Under the pieces are notes generated by a model. That model did no database searches. It saw only the letters and a program-made list of their open reading frames with translations, and was not told where the DNA came from. The position numbers and the translations under genes were made by a program. From assembly GCA_963989385.1 (NCBI GenBank), contig OZ022499.1:34278993-34342992 (forward strand): a DNA stretch of 64,000 nucleotides, read 5' to 3'. Within the stretch, counting starts at the first letter, position 1, and each line of letters begins with the position of its first letter. This document shows, one piece after another, positions 11,959 to 22,567 of the stretch. This DNA comes from Ctena decussata. Its lineage: Eukaryota; Mollusca; Bivalvia; Lucinida; Lucinidae.

Positions 11959-12211
11959 TGAACCAGTGATAAGAGTGTGTAAATGTGTATTATAGTCTTT
12001 ATAGTGATTTATTTCTCATTGATCAAAACTTACAAAATGTTTGTGTTACTAACATCGTTTGCTTGCCCCTTTTGTTTCCAAGGAAACTAGGGAACTATAC
12101 ACCTGATATATACCTCAAGAACATTAAAGGCAACTTGGTGCATGACAAAGGTGTGTGTGTGCTGGATGTGTTATAGGGAAAGATAAACAATGTGTCAGTG
12201 CTTGGATTAGA
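11959..12211 (+). other. Probable start of the bZIP 3' UTR
   Basis: Follows the TGA at 11956-11958. AT-rich and without coding potential. The end of the transcript is uncertain: AATAAA hexamers occur at 12708-12713 and 16374-16379, among others, so the UTR may be short or several kilobases long and may contain the repeats listed next. Confidence 0.5.
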
Positions 12212-12446
12212 TTAAGGTGATTGGGTACACTTCCCTGTTTTTCTCCACTATTTTTTTACAAAGGGGAAAAATTTCGTGACATTCTTTATGCTTCCCTGAC
12301 TAACGAAACCCTATTGTAATGGAGTTTACTCATGAAAGCATTAGCTCCTAGAGGAGCAAATTCTTTAAGTGTTGACTCCATAGAGAAGAGGGATAAAATG
12401 AAAATAGGAGAGTTGCTTCCCCTGAAAGTGTGTCCAGTTACCTTAA
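12212..12446. mobile_element. TTAAGG-ended MITE, copy 4 (best preserved)
   Basis: 235 bp with terminal inverted repeats TTAAGGTGATTGGGTACACTT-like on the left and, on the right, a complement that reads TTAAGGTAACTGGACACACTT. Internal landmarks are CTCCTAGAGGAGC (hairpin) and GTTGCTTCCCCTGAAAGTG. It lies about 250 bp downstream of the bZIP stop and could be part of that transcript. No coding capacity. Confidence 0.75.
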
Positions 12447-12707
12447 AATAATTCCTGAAAGAAATTGCTGAGTTATTGTACAAATTACTTGGACATGTAG
12501 AAGGATAATTAAAAACCGCAGCTTGTTAAAGTTGGTCAGTGTTCACGTGGTAGCAGTTTTTGTTTTAATTATTATGCATTTTGAAGCAGCTGCTAAAATT
12601 TAGAAATAGCATTATAGAATTTGAAAAGAAACTAAGGATATCTTAATAGCTGAGTGTATTTCGAAATACTTTTCTTGGACGAAAGAGAAAGAACATAAAA
12701 GGGTTAT

Positions 12708-12713
12708 AATAAA
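12708..12713 (+). terminator. Candidate poly(A) signal
   Basis: AATAAA in the sense orientation of the bZIP gene, about 750 nt after the stop. Such hexamers are frequent in AT-rich DNA, so this is only a candidate. Confidence 0.25.
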
Positions 12714-12841
12714 TTGATTTGCTATCTTGAACTATCTTGAAATTAATTAATTTTCAATAATTATTGGGTAAAAAGAACGTTCTATAAACCCGGCACATTA
12801 CCATGACTTCCTGAGCGTAAAATTGTATGAGGGAGTTAATA

Positions 12842-13211
12842 CCGTATACACGGTAATTTTCGCGGGATCAAATTTTCGCGGTTAAGGGTCAAAAACAATA
12901 TTAATTTTCGCGATTTTTAACTTTCGCTGTTAGCAACATGCTCGAAAAGCAGAACTATTTCCTTTTCAGTTGAGTCAGTTCTTTCATTAACATGCTGCAG
13001 GGCCGCCACTGGTTAATGAAAGAACTGGTTCAAGTGAAAATTACCAGCAACTACTGAAAAAAAAAACATAAACAAAATATATGAACACTGTGTCTACAGA
13101 AGACACTTTGTAAGAAACAGGCAATTATTCGCGATTTTAATATTCGCGGTTTCTAAGTGACCGCGAAATACCGCGAAAAATGGGACACCGCGAAAATTAC
13201 CATATATACGG
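12842..13211. mobile_element. MITE with CCGTATA TIRs and TA flanks
   Basis: The ends are CCGTATACACGGTAATTTTC and, on the other side in reverse complement, CCGTATATATGGTAATTTTC, each flanked by TA (12840-12841 and 13212-13213). Several TTCGCGG/CCGCGAA motifs lie subterminally on both sides. The TA target suggests Tc1/mariner-type mobilisation. Non-coding. Confidence 0.8.
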
Positions 13212-13247
13212 TATTTTGTTCATGTAGTAGTGTGCGACATTTATACA

Positions 13248-13271
13248 TGTGTGTGTGTGTGTGTGTGTGTT
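13248..13271. repeat. (TG)n microsatellite
   Basis: Twelve consecutive TG dinucleotides just outside the MITE above. Confidence 0.9.
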
Positions 13272-13344
13272 TGGACTATTTTACAATATATTGTTATGAT
13301 TGATAAGTGGAACAAAATCTCACTAAGTGAAAGGATTAATGGAA

Positions 13345-13425
13345 ATTAATGGAGTCGCAACGTTGACCCAACATTGAATCAACGTTGAATCAATGTTGTT
13401 TTAACGTTTTGCTCTGTTGTGAATT
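13345..13425. repeat. CAACGTTGA-rich patch
   Basis: Short degenerate repeats of CAACGTTGAATCAACGTTG type. Similar patches occur at 16200-16310 and 21265-21335, so this appears to be a dispersed low-complexity or palindromic repeat; no terminal structure was found. Confidence 0.45.
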
Positions 13426-13929
13426 AGCTTTTCACTAACACACAACATTAAAAGTTAAGATTCATATCTAAGTTAAAAAGAGCTCGAGGCTATATCAGGC
13501 TGGATCATTTTTTTCTTGAAACTTCTGTAAAAGCCTTTTATTCAGAAAAGTAGGAAACTAAAACAGTATGCGCAACATTTTAAATTCAGATGAGCCACTC
13601 GTCATGATCTTCACTGCAATGAAATGTTCCTGCCCCGATTTGTCCGCATGAAAAGATCAAGCATGTATTTCCTTTAAACTTTTGTCTTTTATTGTCATGC
13701 CAACATGTGCTAAAATTTGTGAACAAATATGAAATGCAGATGAGCTAAAATGTTTGAAGGACCCTATTTGGGGCGAAGCTTCTTTTTTCTCCTAATATGG
13801 CTCTTAACTTTGTAGTGCAGTTTAGAGTATTAGATGCTAACCTGGGATATTTTTTTCTGTTTATAGACCTCATGCTATGCCATCTCATTAGAGTCGCCTC
13901 AGCTAAATTCTAATGCAATTCATGACACG

Positions 13930-14212
13930 TTTTATCATATGACGTCGCTGTTATTCAGTGGATAACGTATGACCCCAGGTTTAATAACATTTTGGCGAGT
14001 ACACTTATTGTCACTGACAACGTCCATGTCAAAAATGCGTTTTTTATATTGAAATAATGCTCAGTTGCAAAACATTAAAAACTCATTTGAAAGGGTCATA
14101 TGATAAACAGAACCTTACACTCGTGGTCGTTTCATATGAAATTTATGAAACTCGCCGAAGGCTAGTTTCATAAATTTCATATGAAATGACCTTGAGTGTA
14201 AGATCCTTTATT
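13930..14212. mobile_element. TATCATATG repeat family, copy 1
   Basis: About 280 bp, aligned along its whole length with 16811-17108: it begins TATCATATG...TTATTCAGTGGATAACGT, then TTGAAATAATG, AAAGGGTCATAT, and ends with a long hairpin (14126-14190, arms of about 30 bp around CGCCGAAGGC). Non-coding; an interspersed element whose class is unknown. Confidence 0.75.
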
Positions 14213-15230
14213 TATGCAGAATCCCAGAAGCATCACTAAAAGCTCTCGTATCTGGAAATAAGTGTTTATGAAGCGTAAATGTGCTAAAAGTTTCAGTAGG
14301 TGCTGTGAGAAAATGTCTAGTGCTGGATGTGTATAAATGCTTGTGTTGAGTGCTAAGAAATGTGCTAAGTGTATGAACACACAAATACATAGAGATTATA
14401 TATTGTTTTTATATGTATATGTTTGAACTGTTTCAAATTACATGTGTCATGATTATGTTTCATCAGTACATTAAATAAGAAATGGCAAAGTAATATATTG
14501 TTTAGTAAGGTATTATGCGAATCTTAATAAGTATTGTTTTCATTCACGGAAAACTTTTATGGATGTCATATATTTTTTTTTTATTTCATGGAAAGCTTAT
14601 AACTTTTCTTTCAGGGAAATCAGATATACTTTATATTTTAGGAAGTCTTTTCCATTCTTTTCAAGCTCAGAGATAATAAAATTTTTATGTTAGAAAATTA
14701 GAATTTGTTAACGCATGACTTTCCATTTCTGTTGTGAAGACTCTATAGTATTTCTCTTGCTATTATGATAATAAATAACACAACAAAGATACAGCTAAAA
14801 TCGTAATTATAAAAAAAAACTACAGCTAAAATCATAATTTATCAAAATCTCAAGTACTGAAACTATACATTTTGGATTTTTACATTTTGGATTTTTTTTT
14901 TTTGATACTTCTAACACAGATCGCAATCAAATGTTTTTGAAAACTTTTTTTTCTTCCTTTCTTAGGTTTCACAAACCTTTCCATACCCTTTCCTTTATTC
15001 GTCTTCATTTTTACTCATTTCTACAAATATGTGCCCATATTTTGTTTATATTAAAGACATACAAGTGTACTGTTCTATCTCAGGAAAAAATCCTCATTTT
15101 CAAACATACTGTTTTTATATGTAGCAAATAAGTATCGTATTTTCAGATAACATGTCTCTCTATATCTCAGGGAATTGCCATCAATTATCATGCAACATCA
15201 GCGCTCCAGGTACCTTTAACTGGAGATATG
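14213..15230. other. No gene recognised; possible bZIP 3' UTR or intergenic
   Basis: AT-rich. Contains small tandem duplications (TACAGCTAAAAT twice at 14790-14840, TACATTTTGGATTTTT twice at 14866-14897) and AATAAA-like hexamers. No supported exon. Confidence 0.4.
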
Positions 15231-15232
15231 TA

Positions 15233-15455
15233 CAGTCAACTCTCGATATCTCAAAGTCGAAGTTCATCACAAACTACTGATAACCCAAAGTAAATTTTCT
15301 GGTCCCAGAAAATTTACTTTGAGATACCAGTAGTTTGCGATAACAGGAGTTGAAATGTAAAAAAAATAGGAAATGTGTCGAAACTACATGTATATATTCT
15401 TTGATATAAGCGGGTGCTTTGAGACGTCGGTGTTTGAGATAGCGAGAGTCAGCTG
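15233..15455. mobile_element. MITE with CAGTCAACTCTCGATATCTC ends and TA flanks
   Basis: The left end CAGTCAACTCTCGATATCTC is matched at the right by GAGATAGCGAGAGTCAGCTG, and TA flanks both sides (15231-15232, 15456-15457). A second inner palindrome at about 15266-15345 brings together CAAACTACTG...CAGTAGTTTG. This fits a Tc1/mariner-type non-autonomous element. Confidence 0.8.
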
Positions 15456-15725
15456 TACATTATGTCATTCTTTTTTGTGTTTGTCAAAGTATTTTAAGGG
15501 TTTGTGACAGTTCTTGGTGGCCCAGTTCATTTTAAATTTAAGTTCTGTATGGTAATGTTTTTGTTATTGTTTTTGTGGTATTGATTTGGTCCGGTCGATG
15601 CTGCGAATTCCAAAGCTGTTGTTTATATGTCTGTATTTTTACCGAGCTTTTAAATTTCAGTGGTTCTGCTTAATTTCTTCAAAGTTCAAATATATCGATT
15701 TTTTTTAAACTTCAGAACAAAGGTC

Positions 15726-16020
15726 TAGACAAGATAGTACCTGGTGATCATAACAATGTTCTTTTAGTTTTCTTTAATGCTCCATATAACATATGGTGTG
15801 TCCCCCTCTATGAGGTCACAACATAGATTTTACGAAAAAAAATGACTAAAAGTATCTATAAAAGAATTATCACCAGGTACGTCGTAAACGTATGACTGCT
15901 ATAATCAGGGCTGGGGATTTCGTTATAATTTTGGGATAAGTTTCCCTTTTTCGTCATAAAACTACACGTTATGATCCCTCATTGGACGGTTCTAATCAGG
16001 GATCGCAACGTATGATTTGA
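15726..16020. repeat. Decayed palindromic repeats
   Basis: TACCTGGTGATCATAA at 15739 is answered by TTATCACCAGGTA near 15880. Within it and again at 15975-16010 lie degenerate versions of the GACCCCTCAT...ATGAGGGGTC hairpin that is nearly perfect at 16597-16661. Probably old copies of the same element family. Confidence 0.45.
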
Positions 16021-16373
16021 TGGAGAATTACCAAAAACAATTCAGAGTTATAACTGCTGTACTGGCATGAAATTTAAGCTATCAGATGCATCTGATTATT
16101 TTCCTTAATTTTTTCCAAAGTCAAAAAGGGTTATTCATCAAAGTTTCGTTTCAGATACACTTTAACTGTACTCAGAGTTCTTGATACAGTAAGTATCATT
16201 TCCAGCTGGCAAACAACATTGAAATAGCATTAATCTGACGTTGATTCAATTCTGTGACGTTCAATCAAAGTTGATTTGATTCAGTGTTGTTTCAACATTG
16301 CGTGTCTACTGGGTTTAGAACTGGATGCTCGCTCTTAGTTTTATATGTTTATGTATTGTTAATTTTTTACACA

Positions 16374-16379
16374 AATAAA
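16374..16379 (+). terminator. Candidate distal poly(A) signal
   Basis: AATAAA after a T/G-rich stretch (about 15460-15680 and 16330-16380) of the kind seen in long 3' UTRs. If used by the bZIP gene the 3' UTR would be about 4.4 kb. Only transcript data could decide. Confidence 0.25.
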
Positions 16380-16529
16380 AGAGTATTTCTTACTGAAATC
16401 CTGAGAATTTTCTTCTTTGTTCACGAGGTGGATCAGACTTTTGTCAATCCAAGATGTTAGAATTCATATCTAATCTCACATGCCTCTCTGATACCTTTAC
16501 ACCTCCCTCCACCTTGAAGATGTTGGACA

Positions 16530-16740
16530 TAGCTCTAGATAATAGGGATTATTCGATGATATTTCGAGATAATTTTTCTTATTTCTCATTGAAACCATAT
16601 GTTGTAACCCCTCATCTGAACCGTCTCATCGAGACGGTTCAGATGAGGGGTCACAACATATGTGTTTATGTAGAATTGATCTAAATTATCCATAAATCCA
16701 CAATTATTACCAAATACTCCCTCTTATCTAGAGCTCTGGT
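16530..16740. mobile_element. Palindromic element with a 31-bp tight hairpin
   Basis: The outer ends AGCTCTAGATAA and TTATCTAGAGCT are complementary. The core at 16597-16627 and 16631-16661 forms a 31-bp stem with one mismatch (ATATGTTGT...ACCGTCTC) and a 3-nt loop. Non-coding. The flanking AGATGTTAGAA at about 16452 and TTCTAACATCTTCGACTG at about 17105 may be the ends of a larger composite. Confidence 0.65.
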
Positions 16741-16810
16741 TGGAGTAGGAATATACTAAAGATATTAGATAGAAGTAAAATTGTTAAAAACGAATATATG
16801 TCTAAGAGAA

Positions 16811-17108
16811 TTTATCATATGCCGTTGCCGTTATTCAGTGGATAACGTCGTGTCATAAAAATCGTATGACCACACGTGTAATAACACTTAGGCGCGTACA
16901 CGTAACGCCATTGACAATTTTCGTGTCAACAATGCATTTTTATTGAAATAATGTTCAGTTTGAAGGCATTTTAAAATCCCATTTTAAAGGGTCATATAAT
17001 AAACAGAATCTTTCACTCGTGGTCATTTCATATGATATTTATGAAACTCGCCGAAGGCTCGTTTCATAACTTTCATATGAAATGACCATTCGTGTAAGAT
17101 CCTCTATT
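16811..17108. mobile_element. TATCATATG repeat family, copy 2
   Basis: Aligned along its length with 13930-14212, including TTATTCAGTGGATAACGT and the closing hairpin around CGCCGAAGGC. It carries a few extra bases after the GATAACGT block. Confidence 0.75.
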
Positions 17109-17237
17109 TCTAACATCTTCGACTGCAATCTGTCTAGAGAGGCGAAGCACCAAAATGTAAATTTACTTGCGGACAGAAATTCTGCAAAGCAATGCATTGC
17201 ACAGAGACACGGTTATCTTTCATGGTCATGTTCTCGA

Positions 17238-17340
17238 CTTAAGGTAAACTGCTACACTTTCAGGGGAAGCAGCTTTGTCAGTTTCATTTTTGTCTCTCAT
17301 CTCAAATGGGGCCAAATCTTAACCACCAATATACCTTAAT
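17238..17340. mobile_element. TTAAGG-ended MITE, fragment
   Basis: The left end TTAAGGTAAACTGCTACACT and CAGGGGAAGCAGC match the reverse-complement end of the copy at 12212, but the element stops after about 100 bp. A truncated or internally deleted copy. Confidence 0.5.
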
Positions 17341-17955
17341 CTATTACTTATGTTGCGTAAACAGTCCTTTTTTGTTGCGATGATCAAGCAGAAAAATCTA
17401 TTGTTGGTTGCGCTCACTGTGTCAGTAGCTGAAAAACACCGTTTCATACAAAAACCCCTGAATTAATATGTATTTTATTTATTGTGAGGGAACGATGTAT
17501 TATCTTGAGACCTTAAGATATTATCTTGTTGGAACTGGTATCTTATTCCCACAGAGAGCTTGAGGCCTGAATGTAAAAGCTTATATACATCCCTGCATTT
17601 TAATATTATTTCATACCTGAAGACATCGAGAGAATAATACATCATCCTACAGGAACATCGTGTAACTTCAAGATAATATCTTTGTTTTATCAAAATAGTA
17701 TGTTTCGGCCTAAATCTACTGTGTTCCCTCAAGTAAAGAAAATACATGTCCCTTTCAGCGTTCCGTAGAGTTTCATTTCATTTGACATTGCAATATTTCT
17801 AACATACAATTAGGAGAGAAATCTGGCGATATAGGAGACTAAAATATCTTAATTTTCTGTAAAATCGTGATATTTGCGCCTAGAAGTAATTGTTATCAGA
17901 GCAAAACAGGACTAAGTTTTGTTTAAAATAGTTATCGATACAAGTACCAAAATCC
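17341..17955. other. No gene recognised
   Basis: AT-rich stretch. A minus-strand open frame at about 17475-17747 has no recognisable domain or splice context. Confidence 0.4.
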
Positions 17956-18035
17956 GATTTTTGCGGTAGCCAACTTTGGCGGTTTGTTTAAAACCGCCGA
18001 AGGTTTGTTTGAACCGCCAAAGTCGGCTACCACAA
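17956..18035. repeat. Imperfect palindrome
   Basis: TTGCGGTAGCCAACTTTGGC on the left and GCCAAAGTCGGCTACCACAA on the right are complementary with a few mismatches, and further AACCGCC/GGCGGTT repeats lie between them. A MITE core is likely. Confidence 0.6.
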
Positions 18036-18390
18036 ATATTTTGTGATTACATGAAGTTGGAAGGACAGGATTTTGATAATATACTTCGATATATAATTCA
18101 TAAGAAGATTTTGACTCTGGTGGTTGGACGATTGCCATTTATTTCATAATTTTGGATTTTCTCAAATTTTCTTTTATTTATGAGGAGCATAACAGATCAT
18201 TAGATCGAGGATTAAATTAGAATATTACTCAATAATAAAATACTTTGTACATTAATTCCTTAGATACATTTGTGTTCCCCCGTTGGCCCAGTTTATCGAG
18301 CAGCTGTGTACGTGGGTCATGACCGTGGATTGATCAAGATTACGCCACTCTTACACAAATTGACCAATTGACCCTCAGTCTTGAAAAAAT

Positions 18391-18592
18391 CTGCCTTAAC
18401 GCCATTCCTGAAGACTAAATGACTAAGCCAGAATCCGCGTACCACTGCCAAAACAGTTGCTGTTTTCGACAGTTCTTTCGGTATAGAATCCGTTGAAACT
18501 TTTAAGCGAACTGCAAATACGCAAACCAGCCAGCGCGGATTATCCGCGCTGACTGGTCTGTGTATTTACAGATCGCTATTGCGTTAAGGCAG
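18391..18592. mobile_element. MITE with CTGCCTTAACGC ends
   Basis: CTGCCTTAACGCCA on the left and its complement TTGCGTTAAGGCAG on the right bound about 200 bp. The centre has a second long palindrome (AACCAGCCAGCGCGGA against TCCGCGCTGACTGGTC, about 18517-18558). Non-coding; target duplication not determined. Confidence 0.7.
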
Positions 18593-19084
18593 CGTTGCCC
18601 CCGTTCGTGGCTGAATCATGCTTAATAGAAAGCTTTACAGAATGTTGCATAAGAGTACGGTGAACTTTTCCCCCAGCTTATGTCCACAATTTTCACTAGT
18701 ATTTAGAAAATTGCATAATAGAACATTCGTTGAACAATGGATTCGCTGCTTTGTGTTGTGTTCTTATTAACAACATACATTGTCACTTACATAAGAGGGT
18801 TATACTCTTGGGGACTTATTACGTCCGGTGTGGAGGTCAGAGAAAGTGACATTTCCTACTTTAGCGCAGGAACATAATGCTTGTTTCCGAAATTATCATA
18901 TTTGCCATATTTTATAAATGCAAAATGACAGAAAATGTTTGATTTTAAACTTTCTTTTAATTAAAACCCTACTCGTTGAATTATGCAATCTTATGCAGAT
19001 AGTTTAATGTATTTATAGCTGATTTTTTTTCTTCTAAATAATCTCTAAATCATAGTTTAAATGAAATATCATTTCATTATAATC

Positions 19085-19462
19085 AAAACGAAGAAGGTAC
19101 ATTTTAAATCCAGATTTCATGCTAGAAAACTGGAGACCATACTATTATAACTCCTTTTGGGGAACAAGTCCTAGTTTTATATGAATCGGAACTGAAAGTA
19201 GACAATGAAAACGAAGAAGGTATATTTTGAATCCAGATTTCATGCTGGAAAACTGGATACCATACTATTATAACTCCTTTTGGGGAACAAGTCCTAGTTT
19301 TTCATATAAATTGGAACTGAAAGTAGACAATCAAAACGAAGAAGGTATATTTTAAATCCAGATTTCATGCTGGAAAACTGGAGACCATACTATTATAACT
19401 CCCGTTTGGGAACCAGTCCTAGTTTTTCTTATAAATCACCTTAATCGGAACTGAAAGTAGAC
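19085..19462. repeat. Tandem repeat, three copies of about 123 bp
   Basis: Units start at 19085, 19208 and 19333 with AAAACGAAGAAGG and end with GGAACTGAAAGTAGAC. The copies differ by only a few substitutions and small insertions, so the expansion is recent. They contain CCAGATTTCATGCT and TATTATAACTCC. No conserved long reading frame. Confidence 0.9.
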
Positions 19463-19470
19463 TTATTTGA

Positions 19471-19637
19471 GTCAAAGATGTTAGAAATCCTTTTAGCCAT
19501 ATTATTCATATTAAAATGTCACTTCTCTCTGAAATCTTTATATCAGACTCCGGACTCCAACATCTTCGTGTGTTTGAAATATAATGACATTCAGCAAGTG
19601 TTAGACAGTGGGCTTTATTAATTCTAACATCTTAGAC
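19471..19637. mobile_element. MITE with GTCAAAGATGTTAGAA ends, copy 1
   Basis: The left GTCAAAGATGTTAGAA and right TTCTAACATCTTAGAC are complementary with one mismatch and bound 167 bp. It starts a few bases after the 123-bp tandem array. A diverged relative is at 45857-46014. Confidence 0.6.
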
Positions 19638-19781
19638 TGACAAAAGCCTAAACTGAAGGATGTTATCTTATATTTCAACTGAAACATTGAAGACATGCAT
19701 TTGTCGACTTTTATTTTATTTATAGATTTATTCATTTGGTCAGTAATTATTTTAATTGAAAACCAACAACAAAAACAATAA

Positions 19782-20019
19782 GAGCCGAGACACGACAAAA
19801 CCAACAAAGTGGTTGTGCGCCCAGCGCAGACACATATCAGCATGGGCATCCGCCCAGTCTGCTCAGAGTCTTCACTGTCCGCATGGAGGTAGCTTCGACC
19901 CTTAGCTACGCTTTTAGCGCTTAGCGAAGACTCTGGTCAGTCTGGATGGATGCCCAGGCTGATCTGAGTCTGCGCTGGGCGCATGTAACCACTTTGATGG
20001 TTTTGTCGTGTCACGGCTC
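19782..20019 (+). mobile_element. GAGCCGCGAC MITE, copy 1
   Basis: 238 bp. The left end GAGCCGAGACACGACAAAAC and right end GTTTTGTCGTGTCACGGCTC (with mismatches) are complementary. Subterminal GGGCATCCGCCCAG and CAGACT(C)...GAGTCTG motifs pair across the middle, so the element folds into one long hairpin. Five copies occur in the window. No coding capacity; short frames in it are translations of the repeat. Confidence 0.85.
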
Positions 20020-21137
20020 TTTAATAAAATCTATGGACAGTCTGAGTCTGCACTGTTGGCTATTCCAAATTTTGACATATCGAATTTTTTTCAGAATTCA
20101 GGATCCAGTATTAAAGTTTTTACGATAACACCAGTTAAACGTGTAAAATTTAAGCTTCAACATTGGACGTAGTGGTAATCCTCAAATAAAAGCAGTTGAA
20201 AAATATTACGTTTGACCTTTTCACTAGAAAATTAGCTCGAAACTATGGCAAATAAAATGTTACCCAATGGCCTAAAAATATCCACATATGTTGCCTAACT
20301 CTTGACGTAATGTCAAAAAGTTCAGAGGGTCATTTCGCCTTGAATAATGCTACCTAATTACCGCTATAAATAAGACGGACATACATGTATCTATGTATTT
20401 AATAAGCTGAAAATGTGACATAAATTAGATTTTATTACACGAAGCGGTGGTCTTGTTGCGACCAGAAGCGCGCTTGTTTCTACGAGCCGCTACGAAGCCT
20501 ATGTAAGCTTAATTGCGTTTAGATTCTTAATGTTTATTAGTGGTTTTTTTTTTTCAAAACTTAGAATTTTAACAACGAATTAAATTGTTTGATGGTTGAT
20601 TAGCTGTCTTGGGGTCTCCAGCCCATTGAGGCAAGTTTATTATATCTGTCCATATCAAGCCGCCTCCCATAAAGAAAGAGACAAAAATAGCCTGCAAAAT
20701 TTCAGAATAATTCAGGAAAAGTTCTATAGTCACTAGATACTCAGATACGAAAATTGACTAAGTTCGCAAAACGAAAAAAAAAAGGTAAATATTATTCGGC
20801 CAAAACACGAAAATACAGACCTTGTAAAAGAAGCCTGCATAATTTCAGACTGATACATAAAATGGAGCTGCACACACAAACTACTAGTACCTGGTCAATA
20901 GGTCTTTTGATTCTTAAAATGACTAAAAGCACAAAGCGAAAAAGTGATAAAAATTACCTGACAACAACCCCAAATTCAATATTTATATACTCATCTGAGA
21001 TTGTGCTCAAATTTTAACATTGAACAAAAAACAAAATATACTAAATATGGCTTGTTTTCAGTATTCATGTAAAAGAAATTATGTGAAAAGCAATATCACT
21101 TCAAAATGCACAGACTTTGTTTAGTACTAGTTTGATG
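20020..21137. other. No gene recognised
   Basis: Contains a small GC-rich patch at 20450-20515 of unknown nature and an old imperfect duplication (20690-20790 against 20830-20960, both with CCTGCA(A/T)AATTTCAGA and AAA(A)CGAAAAA). An open frame at 20754-21017 is lysine-rich because of A-runs and is not credible as a gene. Confidence 0.4.
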
Positions 21138-21195
21138 TTTCATACTCAGCTGAGTTGAGCAGAGAAAAAAGAGCTTTATAACCCCTTATCCAGGC
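21138..21195. mobile_element. GGCCCCGAGG MITE, end fragment
   Basis: TTTCATACTCAGCTGAGTTG followed by GAGC...TTTATAACCCC matches the last 55-60 bp of the family seen complete at 25112, 32396 and 50166. Confidence 0.5.
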
Positions 21196-21782
21196 TTCCT
21201 GTTACGTGGCTACGTATATGCTGCTTTCTCGAATTCAGCACACTTTAAACCAATGGGCACACTACGCTTGGACAACGTTGATCCAAAGATCAGACAACGT
21301 CCATGACGTTTGAACAACGCTGGGTACAACGTCATGTGCTTATTAATATCGATAATTTTAGGGAGTGGGGGATCACGTGGTTTTCGTTTTGATATTCGGC
21401 ACAGAAAAATGACGACGTTCGGAGTGAATCTTGGTTTACGACATCTTATTATTCATATTATCAAATATTTTACACTTCTTGAGCTATGCGGCACTTTCCA
21501 CTTCACTTCTTTCGGCTTCTAAGAACACTTTCACTTTTTTTGAATGAACCACAAAAAATCGTACTTTGGACAAAATTTCAGCTGACGCCCGTGCACAAAT
21601 TATTCCGTCATTTTCGTATTCAACTTTTGCGACAGAGTCCTTGATTTTCGGTTTCATCAAAAAGCTGTAAGAGTCCTGTGGCCTAGAAAGAGCCAGTCGT
21701 GACCAGGAAATAGGCTATATTCTGAGCAGCGAGTGTTTCTGGGCAAACGGGACTTACCTACCAAACAGCAAAATGCCTTCCG

Positions 21783-22012
21783 AGGGGCGTAACTAGGAGC
21801 ATTTTCATGTTATATGCACAATCATGTTTTAAACTCGACTCCTTGAATGGAAAGGTAGTATTTCAGCCTCGTTGGCAGTTGGTATTAAAATCTTATCTAC
21901 TTTTTAACATTTCAGCATACAAATATGCAGGTGTGTTTGAAATTTTGTCAATTTTGACAAAATTTCAATACGCACCTGCGTATTGCCGTATAGGTAGATA
22001 CACCCTTGCTTC
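21783..22012 (-). mobile_element. GGGCGTAACTAG repeat, copy 1
   Basis: About 230 bp. Aligned in reverse orientation with 57987-58208: GGGGCGTAACTAG at one end, TAGGTAGATACACCC at the other, and an internal palindrome GAAATTTTGTCA/TGACAAAATTTC. The two ends, GGGCGTAACTA and GGGTGTATCTA in reverse complement, are similar, like short terminal inverted repeats. Strand given relative to the copy at 58 kb. Confidence 0.7.
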
Positions 22013-22484
22013 CCATAGTGTATCTAAGACAGTATTAACCGAGCTATGAAGGATTTCGTTCAAAGCAGATACCTTCCTAATATGGATCAACTTGTACCGA
22101 AAAAGCTGAAATAATTTTATCTTGGGCCTTTATAATTTTGAGGTTTCCAAGTTACTGTTTTGAAACTGAAGAAATACAATTCAATTTAACAGACACATAA
22201 TTAAACGTACGTTTGATAAAAAAAAAATGGTGGGTCAGTCAGTACGTATTTTACCTAAGGGGTGAGAATGAATAAATATTGCAATATTTAACAATAATTA
22301 ACAATGTACGTGTACAGTGTATTAGATGGAATATTGAAATAACGCAAAAATTACACTAAACGGTTAACACACCTTACCTAATATTACCTGTACAGTATAC
22401 CATGACGTTTTCTTACGCCACATTACGTCACTGACCTACAGACGGCAAGTACATGTCCGTAAGGGAGCAGGTTTAAATCTACTC

Positions 22485-22567
22485 TTGCGCAAAATTACTC
22501 TACTTTTTCAGTGCAAATTGTTTATTGCGCAATCTTTCGTCAAATTAGTCTAGACTCTTTTGCGCAA
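22485..22567. promoter_or_regulatory. Cluster of three TTGCGCAA palindromes
   Basis: Perfect TTGCGCAA at 22485-22492, 22525-22532 and 22560-22567. The middle one is ATTGCGCAAT, the optimal C/EBP-type bZIP site. Surrounding phrases (ATTACTCTA, AAATTAGTCTA) are also repeated, so this may be a degenerate tandem repeat instead of an enhancer. No gene start is known nearby. Confidence 0.3.

Noticed and set aside
20450..20515. GC-rich patch with small stems
   Set aside because: Considered as a small RNA or a basic-protein exon on the minus strand (ARRNKRASGRNKT), but no complete fold, promoter box or splice pair was found.
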